A stretch of DNA of 45,479 nucleotides, from the NCBI GenBank assembly GCA_025934395.1, contig JAICYC010000019.1, positions 1 to 45,479 on the forward strand. Direction: 5' to 3'. Shown one piece after another: positions 40,334 through 45,479 of the stretch. Below the pieces are notes generated by a model that was not told where the DNA came from, did not search any database, and saw nothing but the letters and a program-made list of their open reading frames with translations. Position numbers and translations under genes: made by a program. This DNA is from Solirubrobacteraceae bacterium. Lineage in GTDB: Bacteria > Actinomycetota > Thermoleophilia > Solirubrobacterales > Solirubrobacteraceae. How positions within the stretch are numbered: the stretch's first letter is position 1; every line of letters begins with the position of its first letter.

Positions 40334-41817
40334 TCGTGCTCGACCCGATCGAGCTGCAGGTGATCGCGGGCGCGCTCGGCGCAGCGTGCGAGGAGATGGG
40401 CGTCGTCCTGATCCGCTCGGCGCACTCGTCGAACATCAAGGAGCGCCGCGACGCCTCGACCGCGCTGTTCGATCCGGCCGGCGAGATGGTGATGCAGGCC
40501 GAGCACATCCCCGTCCACCTCGGCGCGATGCCCGCCGCGGTGGCGGCGGTCCGTGGTGAGCACCATCGCGAGGGCGTCTCGTGGGTTCTCAACGACCCGT
40601 TCGCGGGCGGGACGCACCTCCCCGACATCACGGTGATCACGCCGGCGTTCGCCGCGGGCGGAGAGCTGATCGGGTTCGCCGCGAGCCGTGCCCATCACGC
40701 CGACGTGGGCGCGGAGGTCCCCGGCTCGATGCCCGCCGACAGCACCTCGCTTGCGGACGAGGGCGTCGTGATCTCACCGCGCGTGCTCGACGAGCGCGCG
40801 CTGGAGGAGCTGAGCGCGAGCATGCGCCAGCCGCGCGAGCGGCGGGCGGACCTCCGGGCCCAGCTGGCAGCCAACGCGGTTGGGGTCGAGCGCCTGCGCG
40901 AGCTGGCCGCGCGGCTCGGCGTGGAGGGTCTGCGGGAGGCCACCGCGGCGGTGCTCGACTACTCCGAGCGCCGCACGCGTGCGTGCCTGGCCGAGCTGCG
41001 CGACGGCGAGCGCGCGTGCGAGGACGTCCTGGAGGCGCGCGAGGGCGACCTGCGGTTGCGCTGCACGGCCCGCGTTCAGCACGATCGGCTCGAGCTGGAT
41101 TTCACGGGCAGCGCGGCCCAGCACGCCGGCAACCTCAACTGCCCGCTCGCGGTCACATTCTCCGCGTGCCTGTTCGCGCTGCGCGTGCTCACCGACCCCG
41201 ACATCCCCCCATCGGCCGGTGCGTTCCGGCCGCTGCGCCTCGTGGTCCCGGAGGGGTCGCTGCTGAACGCGCGCCCCGGGGCGGCGGTGGCCGCGGGCAA
41301 CGTGGAGACCTCCTCGCGGGTCGCCGACCTCGTGCTGCGCGCCTTCGGCCACGCGCAGGGCCAGGGAACGATGAACAACCTCACGCTCGGCGATGAGCGC
41401 TTCTCCTACTACGAGACGCTCGGCGGGGGCCAGGGCGCCGCGGCCGACCGCGACGGCCCGAGCGGGGTGCACGTGGCGATGAGCAACACGATGAACACCC
41501 CGATCGAGGCGCTCGAGCGCGAGTTCCCGCTGCGCGTCACCGAGTACGCGCTGCGCCGGGGCTCCGGCGGCGCGGGCCATCGTCACGGCGGGGACGGCGT
41601 CGTGCGGGAGCTGGAGGCGCTGCGCGACATGACCTACTCGCTGATCGCCGAGCGCCGCCGGCACGCCCCGCGGGGCGCCGCGGGCGGGCACGACGGGACG
41701 CCGGGCCGCGACCTGCTCGACGGCAAGCCGATCCCCGGCAAGAGCACCGGCCGGCTGCGCGCCGGCCAGCGGCTGCGCATCGAAACGCCCGGTGGTGGAG
41801 GATTCGGCGATGCCTGA
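40330..41817 (+). CDS. hyuB: Hydantoinase/oxoprolinase subunit B (HyuB-like)
   Basis: A 495-residue partner of the A subunit, starting at GTG 40330 inside its stop codon. It shows LDPIELQVIAGALGAACEEMGVVL, SSNIKERRDASTALFDPAGEM, AEHIPVHLGAMP, NDPFAGGTHLPDITVI, ASRAHHADVGAEVPGSMPAD, DFTGSAAQHAGNLNCPLAV and GAGHRHGGDGVVRELEAL, all typical of HyuB. The family normally needs both subunits for ATP-dependent hydrolysis or carboxylation. The stop overlaps the dehydrogenase start by 8 nt. The A and B subunits are separate genes here, as in most bacteria, not fused as in eukaryotic oxoprolinase. The substrate could be a hydantoin, 5-oxoproline or another cyclic amide. Confidence 0.92.
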   Translation: MIVLDPIELQVIAGALGAACEEMGVVLIRSAHSSNIKERRDASTALFDPAGEMVMQAEHIPVHLGAMPAAVAAVRGEHHREGVSWVLNDPFAGGTHLPDITVITPAFAAGGELIGFAASRAHHADVGAEVPGSMPADSTSLADEGVVISPRVLDERALEELSASMRQPRERRADLRAQLAANAVGVERLRELAARLGVEGLREATAAVLDYSERRTRACLAELRDGERACEDVLEAREGDLRLRCTARVQHDRLELDFTGSAAQHAGNLNCPLAVTFSACLFALRVLTDPDIPPSAGAFRPLRLVVPEGSLLNARPGAAVAAGNVETSSRVADLVLRAFGHAQGQGTMNNLTLGDERFSYYETLGGGQGAAADRDGPSGVHVAMSNTMNTPIEALEREFPLRVTEYALRRGSGGAGHRHGGDGVVRELEALRDMTYSLIAERRRHAPRGAAGGHDGTPGRDLLDGKPIPGKSTGRLRAGQRLRIETPGGGGFGDA

Positions 41818-42712
41818 GCCCGTACAGCAGCCACGCGTCGGGTTCCTCGGCCTCGGGATCATGGGCGCCCGCATGGCGGCGAACGTGGCGCGGGCGGGCT
41901 TCCCCCTGTGCGTGTGGACGCACACGCCGGGCAAGGCCGCACGCTGGGCGCAGGAGCACGGTGCGCAGCATGCCGCGACGCCCGCCGAAGCGGCCGCTCA
42001 GAGCGAGATCGTGATCAGCATGGTGGTCGACGGCGAGCAGGTGAGCGGGGTGATGCTCGGGGACGAGGGGGTGATCGCCTCGGCACGGGAGGGCCTGCTC
42101 GCGGTTGACATGTCCACGATCGGCCCCGCCGCGACGCGCGCGATCGCGACCGAGCTGCAGGAGGCCGGCGTGGAGATGCTCGATGCCCCGGTCACCGGGT
42201 CCTCGCCGAAGGCGCAGGACGGCACGCTGACGATCATGGTGGGCGGCTCGCAGGGAGCCTTCGAGCGGGTGCGCCCGCTGCTGGAGGCGATGGGGGAGGT
42301 GATCGTGCACGTGGGCCCGACCGGACAGGGCCAGATGCTGAAGCTCATCAACAACGCGGTCGGCGCGGCGAACGCGGCTGCGCTCGCGGAGGCGCTGCTT
42401 CTCGCCAGCACGACCGGCGTGGACCTCGACGCCTTCGAACGCGTGCTGGGAGCCGGCTCGGGGGGATCCGCGCAGCTGATGCTGAAGGCGGCCCCGATGC
42501 GCGCACACGACTACACGACGTTGTTCAAGACCGAGCACATGCTCAAGGACGTGCGGCTCTGCCTGGAGGAGGCGCAGGCGGCCGGCGCGCCGTTCCCCGC
42601 CGCCGCGCACGCGCGCGACCTGCTGCTCGCGGCAACGGGCCGCGGCCGCGGCGAGGAGGACTACTGCTCGCTGATCGAGGCGGTCGAGGGACTCGCCGGC
42701 AAGCGCCTCTGA
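41810..42712 (+). CDS. NAD(P)-dependent beta-hydroxyacid dehydrogenase (3-hydroxyisobutyrate/tartronate semialdehyde type)
   Basis: A 300-residue oxidoreductase of the 3-hydroxyisobutyrate dehydrogenase family. The N-terminal Rossmann motif is VGFLGLGIMGARMAANVARAG (10-30), followed by VDMSTIGPAATRAIA, the substrate loop DAPVTGSSPKAQDGTLTIMVGG and the catalytic lysine in GQGQMLKLINNAV. The C-terminal helical half ends KDVRLCLEEAQAAGAPFP. The ATG at 41810 overlaps hyuB, so the enzyme is made with HyuAB. This places it in the same pathway, perhaps reducing or oxidising a hydroxy acid released by the A/B enzyme. Glyoxylate/succinic semialdehyde reductase is another possible activity within the family. 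Confidence 0.9.
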   Translation: MPEPVQQPRVGFLGLGIMGARMAANVARAGFPLCVWTHTPGKAARWAQEHGAQHAATPAEAAAQSEIVISMVVDGEQVSGVMLGDEGVIASAREGLLAVDMSTIGPAATRAIATELQEAGVEMLDAPVTGSSPKAQDGTLTIMVGGSQGAFERVRPLLEAMGEVIVHVGPTGQGQMLKLINNAVGAANAAALAEALLLASTTGVDLDAFERVLGAGSGGSAQLMLKAAPMRAHDYTTLFKTEHMLKDVRLCLEEAQAAGAPFPAAAHARDLLLAATGRGRGEEDYCSLIEAVEGLAGKRL

Positions 42713-42715
42713 ACC

Positions 42716-42735
42716 GACTGGTCGATTGGCCAGTC
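42716..42735. promoter_or_regulatory. Inverted repeat after the hydantoinase operon
   Basis: GACTGG and CCAGTC are 6-bp arms separated by 8 nt, starting 3 nt after the dehydrogenase stop. It may be a weak terminator, or a dimeric regulator site for the next gene. The rest of the gap up to 42901 is AT-richer than its surroundings and includes GGCGATTTGGGA (42785-42796), similar to the leader at 37611. Confidence 0.35.
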
Positions 42736-42901
42736 AGCCGCCTGTTCGGACCCTGTCGAATCGCGAAAAACCCGCTTATTTGCAGGCGATTTGGGATTTC
42801 CGCCCATGTTTCGTATCTTTAACCACCGTCTGCTCCGCCCGCCGGGTGGGGCACGGTTTCCATCGGTCGTTTTCAGCCTCGTTCGTCACGCCCCTCGAGT
42901 C

Positions 42902-43537
42902 ATGCCAATTGCTTTCAAAGAATGGGCGGTCACCGTCCGCGCCCTTGCCGAAGGAGAGCAGCTCCTGACCCTGCGCAAGGGAGCGTTGGCAAACGGCACC
43001 AGGCCGCTCAAGCTCGCGCACGACCGCTTCTTCCTCTACCCCACCTTCGATCACCAGCCAGGCGCCCTCGTGCGGGAGTCCCACCAGCCCGAGCTGCGCC
43101 GCGCGCTCGAGGAGGGCGTCTGGAGCGACGGCGAGCCACCGCTCCACACGTTCGTCTCCGGAGCGCCGCTGCAGCAGCCCGACCGCGTGCGGATCCGCGC
43201 CTGGGCGGAAGTGACCGACCACTTCACGATCGTCGACCCGCGCTGCGTCGATGCGCTCTCGCCGTTCTACGTGTGGACACCCGACTACGCCGCCAAGCGG
43301 TTCGGCTGGCGTGGGCGCCAGCCCCTGCACGTGCTGCTGCTCCGCACCTACCGGATCCCGCGGCCCGTGACGGTGAAGGTGAAGGACGAGTACAGCGGCC
43401 CCGGCGCGTGGCTGCAGCTGCAGCGCGAACTGCCCTTCGAGGGCACGCCGGTGCTCTCCGACGCCGAGTTCGAGCGCGCCTCCGAAGAGATCCGCTCGAT
43501 CGCCAGCGAAGCGGCCGGGCAGCCGGTCCTCGTCTAG
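42902..43537 (+). CDS. DUF1802 family protein
   Basis: A 211-residue protein of a family with unknown function. It reads MPIAFKEWAVTVRALAEGEQ, LLTLRKGALANGTRPLKLAH, FFLYPTFDHQPGALV and, later, RIRAWAEVTDHFTIVDP and PFYVWTPDYAAKRFGWRGRQPLHVLLLRTYR, which follow the family pattern through its two segments. The ATG at 42902 is chosen because homology begins there; upstream in-frame residues look like translated leader. No ribosome site or near -10 precedes it. It converges on the zinc-ribbon gene across a hairpin. Confidence 0.82.
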   Translation: MPIAFKEWAVTVRALAEGEQLLTLRKGALANGTRPLKLAHDRFFLYPTFDHQPGALVRESHQPELRRALEEGVWSDGEPPLHTFVSGAPLQQPDRVRIRAWAEVTDHFTIVDPRCVDALSPFYVWTPDYAAKRFGWRGRQPLHVLLLRTYRIPRPVTVKVKDEYSGPGAWLQLQRELPFEGTPVLSDAEFERASEEIRSIASEAAGQPVLV

Positions 43538-43593
43538 CGCCGCACCCTCCGCCCGGCCCGCCCGAGCGGCACGGCTCCTTCCCGCCCCGTCGT

Positions 43594-43614
43594 CACGGGC
43601 CTTCCGGCCCCGTG
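43594..43614. terminator. Bidirectional terminator between DUF1802 and zinc-ribbon genes
   Basis: CACGGGCC pairs with GGCCCCGTG around TTCC, leaving one bulged C, immediately before the stop of the minus-strand gene. This is the usual setting for a shared terminator between convergent genes. Confidence 0.55.
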
Positions 43615-43615
43615 G

Positions 43616-44017
43616 TCAAGGGTCCTCCCCGCCCCCGTCGGCCGGCGAGGGCCGCTCCCAGGTGAGCGCTTCGCTGGCGGCCTGCGCACCGGACCGGGGC
43701 ACGAGCACGTCGCGCGCTCCGCCGACGAGCGCTTCCGGCACGTCGAAGCTCGCCGAGCGGCGCAGCATCGAGGGGATGCCCTCCGCGAGCAGCAGGCCCG
43801 CGATGAACTCCGCCTGCGCCTGGTTGGGCGCGGAGGCGACCTTCACGAGCGGCCCCTCGCTGTACTGCGGCTTGATCCTGCGCGCGTGGCGCTCGATCGG
43901 CAGCGGCTCCTCGCGCGCGCCGCCGAGCACGAGCGGCATCCCGCACTGCTCGCAGAACCGCTCCTGCCCGCGTTGCACGCCCCCGCACGAGGGGCACTGC
44001 AGCTCGTCGCCGGCCAT
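43616..44017 (-). CDS. Zinc ribbon plus DUF2007-like protein
   Basis: A 133-residue protein with an N-terminal zinc ribbon, CPSC (8-11) and CEQC (22-25), followed by a DUF2007-type fold: LVKVASAPNQAQAEFIAGLL, then LAEGIPSMLRRSASFDVPEA and RDVLVPRSGAQAASEAL. This domain occurs in putative signal-transducing proteins. The ATG at 44017 overlaps the metalloprotease stop as TGATG, so both come from one message. A regulatory or adaptor role beside the JAMM protease and CysM is likely; the exact function is unknown. Confidence 0.8.
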   Translation of the reverse strand: MAGDELQCPSCGGVQRGQERFCEQCGMPLVLGGAREEPLPIERHARRIKPQYSEGPLVKVASAPNQAQAEFIAGLLLAEGIPSMLRRSASFDVPEALVGGARDVLVPRSGAQAASEALTWERPSPADGGGEDP

Positions 44018-44424
44018 CAGCCCACCTCCAACGGGACCTCCTGCACCGACCCGCCCTCGATCACGTAGCAGCGCACGTCCGGCTGCTCGTCGGCGAGGCC
44101 CACGATCACCCACTCCAGCCCGGGCCAGTTGGCCGCGAAGTTGATGTCGGTCTGCGACGGATACGGCGCGGTGTGCGTGTGCGAGTGGTAGATCGCGCCC
44201 AGCTCCAGCCCGTCGCTCTCGAACTCGTCGATCACCCGAAGCAGCTCGCGACCGTCGATCTCGAAGCGCTTGCGGCTCGCGAACACGTTGGTGGCGCGGT
44301 GCACGCGCAGCGCGCGGGTCGCGCCCGCGTGGGGGCCGTAGCCGAGCAGCCCGCAGCACTCCGCGTCGTACTCCTGCCGCGCATGCGCGACCACGTCGTC
44401 GAGGAGCTCCTGCGCGATCAGCAT
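44017..44424 (-). CDS. JAMM (JAB/MPN+) metalloprotease, Mec-like
   Basis: A 135-residue M67-family zinc peptidase. The complete JAMM set is present: Glu22 in DAECCGLLGYG and H80-S-H82-x7-S90-x2-D93 in YHSHTHTAPYPSQTD. In mycobacteria such a protein (Mec+) cuts cysteine from the sulfur carrier CysO after CysM has loaded it, and the next gene upstream is a CysM, so the same job is likely. Its size is standard for bacterial MPN+ proteins. The start is ATG 44424, 52 nt after the CysM gene stop, with no CysO between. A ubiquitin-like carrier other than CysO could be the substrate. Confidence 0.9.
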   Translation of the reverse strand: MLIAQELLDDVVAHARQEYDAECCGLLGYGPHAGATRALRVHRATNVFASRKRFEIDGRELLRVIDEFESDGLELGAIYHSHTHTAPYPSQTDINFAANWPGLEWVIVGLADEQPDVRCYVIEGGSVQEVPLEVG

Positions 44425-44476
44425 GGCTCAGAGCCGCGTGCTGTACGCCCGGGACGCGCGAGCGCGTCGGCGCCCG

Positions 44477-45448
44477 CTACCACCACACGGTGGACTCGAG
44501 GTTCTCGATCTCGTCCACCGGCAGCGTGTACAGGCCGCTGGAGAGGTACTTCCAACCGTCGTCGGCGACGACGAACACCACGTTTCCCTCGTCCAGCTCG
44601 CTCGCGATCCGCACCGCGATGCTCGCGATCGCGCCCGTCGAGACGCCCGCGAACACCCCCTCCTCGTCGAGCAGCCTGCGCGTCCACAGGATCGCGTCGC
44701 GGTTCGTCACGAAGATCTTGCGGTCGAGCAGCGAGAGGTCGATGATCGGCGGGATGAAGCCGTCGTCGAGCGAGCGCAGCCCCTGCACGGGCTCGCCCTG
44801 CATCGGCTCGGCCGCCACGATCCGCACGGCGTCGCCGAGCGCCTCCTTCAGCCGCCGCCCGTTGCCCATCAGCGTGCCGCCCGTGCCGAGGCCCGCGACG
44901 AACGCGCTCACCTCGTCGAGCTCTTCGAGGATCTCGAGCGCCGTGCCGTTGTAGTGCGCGCCGGGGTTGGCGGGGTTGCCGTACTGGTAGGGCATGTACA
45001 GCGAGGAGTCCTCGGAGGCCATCTCCAGCGCCCTGGCGACGGCGCCGTTGGACCCCTGGTCGCCGGCCGAGTAGACGATCTCCGCGCCGTACATCTGCAG
45101 CAGCTGGGTGCGCTCGGGGGTGACGTTCTCCGGCATCACCACCTTCAGCCGGTAGCCCTTGCGGGAGCAGATCAACGCGAGCGAGATCCCCGTGTTGCCG
45201 GATGTGGGTTCGAGGATCGTCTGCCCGGGCGACAGCGCGCCCTTCTCCTCGGCGTCCTCGATCAGCGCGCGCGCCACGCGGTCCTTGACCGATCCGGTGG
45301 GGTTGTGCGACTCGAGCTTCGCCCAGATCCGCACCCCGGGCTTCGGCGAGAGCCGCGAGAGCTCCACCAGGGGCGTGTTCCCGATCGACGCCACGATGTC
45401 GCTGTAGCGCCCGCCGCAGGGCCTGTTTGTCACCCTCCCAGCCGCCAT
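44477..45448 (-). CDS. cysM: Cysteine synthase, CysM type (probably O-phosphoserine/CysO-dependent)
   Basis: A 323-residue PLP enzyme of cysteine synthesis. Lys55 in HNPTGSVKDR is the PLP lysine, ILEPTSGNTGISLAL (79-93) binds substrate, and VAGLGTGGTLMGNGRRL is the phosphate loop. Stretches MPENVTPERTQLLQMYGAEI, YQYGNPANPGAHY, EPVQGLRSLDDGFIPPII and VVADDGWKYLSSGLYT are close to the mycobacterial CysM. Arg225 sits in LRSLDDG where, from memory, mycobacterial CysM has the arginine that favours O-phosphoserine. The C-terminus ends STVWW, similar to the aromatic tail there. It leads the JAMM protease and DUF2007 genes. The start is ATG 45448, behind a TATATT 10 nt upstream, with no ribosome site. 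Confidence 0.93.
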   Translation of the reverse strand: MAAGRVTNRPCGGRYSDIVASIGNTPLVELSRLSPKPGVRIWAKLESHNPTGSVKDRVARALIEDAEEKGALSPGQTILEPTSGNTGISLALICSRKGYRLKVVMPENVTPERTQLLQMYGAEIVYSAGDQGSNGAVARALEMASEDSSLYMPYQYGNPANPGAHYNGTALEILEELDEVSAFVAGLGTGGTLMGNGRRLKEALGDAVRIVAAEPMQGEPVQGLRSLDDGFIPPIIDLSLLDRKIFVTNRDAILWTRRLLDEEGVFAGVSTGAIASIAVRIASELDEGNVVFVVADDGWKYLSSGLYTLPVDEIENLESTVWW

Positions 45449-45458
45449 TACTTCAGAG

Positions 45459-45464
45459 AATATA
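45459..45464 (-). promoter_or_regulatory. Leaderless-type -10 element (TATATT) of the cysM operon
   Basis: On the minus strand GCTATATT ends 10 nt before ATG 45448. The hexamer is close to consensus, and no ribosome site lies between. Confidence 0.5.
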
Positions 45465-45479
45465 GCGTGGCGGCGTGGG

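Overview
The window is GC-rich, densely coded DNA (mostly G or C at third codon positions, many GTG and some TTG starts) from what looks like a member of the Actinomycetota. The evidence is a GTP-dependent PEP carboxykinase, a mycobacterial-type CysM next to a JAMM metalloprotease, tandem TAP-type secreted hydrolases, and many starts with a TANNNT hexamer 6-10 nt upstream and no Shine-Dalgarno (leaderless style). The large Gly-rich secreted protein and many exported proteins would suit Thermoleophilia (Solirubrobacterales), but that placement is inference. I saw no rRNA, tRNA, CRISPR array, insertion sequence, phage gene or origin, and no gene-free stretch over 300 nt.

Layout. 1-9 kb: carbon and acyl-CoA metabolism. 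It holds a partial PEP carboxykinase, a MaoC-type hydratase, a malyl-CoA lyase-like CitE protein, a divergent SucC/SucD pair coupled to a one-cluster ferredoxin-like protein, an acyl-CoA dehydrogenase and an SCP2-like protein. Two secreted proteins of unknown role and a 29-residue membrane peptide with its own promoter lie among them. 9-12.4 kb: one 1122-residue exported Gly-rich protein with a duplicated module. 12.5-17 kb: an acyl-CoA synthetase, then a DHA2 drug exporter divergent from a MarR regulator with an inverted-repeat operator candidate, then RidA. 17-21 kb: two tandem secreted alpha/beta hydrolases. 21-26.5 kb: a YyaL-type thioredoxin-fold protein, a type I glutamine synthetase, a Tim44-like membrane protein and an anchored cytochrome c. 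26.6-29.5 kb: a LolA-like exported protein with an ABC exporter. 29.5-34.5 kb: housekeeping genes (PfkB kinase, PyrF, HU, RdgB, RNase PH) and a GT4 glycosyltransferase. 34.6-37.5 kb: two coupled zinc-ribbon proteins and L-aspartate oxidase. 37.5-43.5 kb: a DUF5763-like protein behind a long leader, a hydantoinase/oxoprolinase pair coupled to a beta-hydroxyacid dehydrogenase, and a DUF1802 protein. 43.6-45.4 kb: a zinc-ribbon/DUF2007 protein, a JAMM protease and CysM.

How genes work together. MaoC plus malyl-CoA lyase (possibly with the acyl-CoA dehydrogenase) resemble the later steps of the ethylmalonyl-CoA pathway, and SucCD-Fdx could act on a resulting dicarboxylate; PEP carboxykinase would draw off C4 acids. 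HyuA, HyuB and the dehydrogenase form one translationally coupled catabolic unit. CysM and the JAMM protease match two parts of the CysO sulfur-carrier route to cysteine, but no CysO is present here.

Points that cut across genes: leaderless-type promoters, a strong preference for GAA over GAG in several exported-protein genes, terminators shared by convergent genes (one built from both stop codons), and a probable CTG start for pyrF overlapping the HU stop codon.
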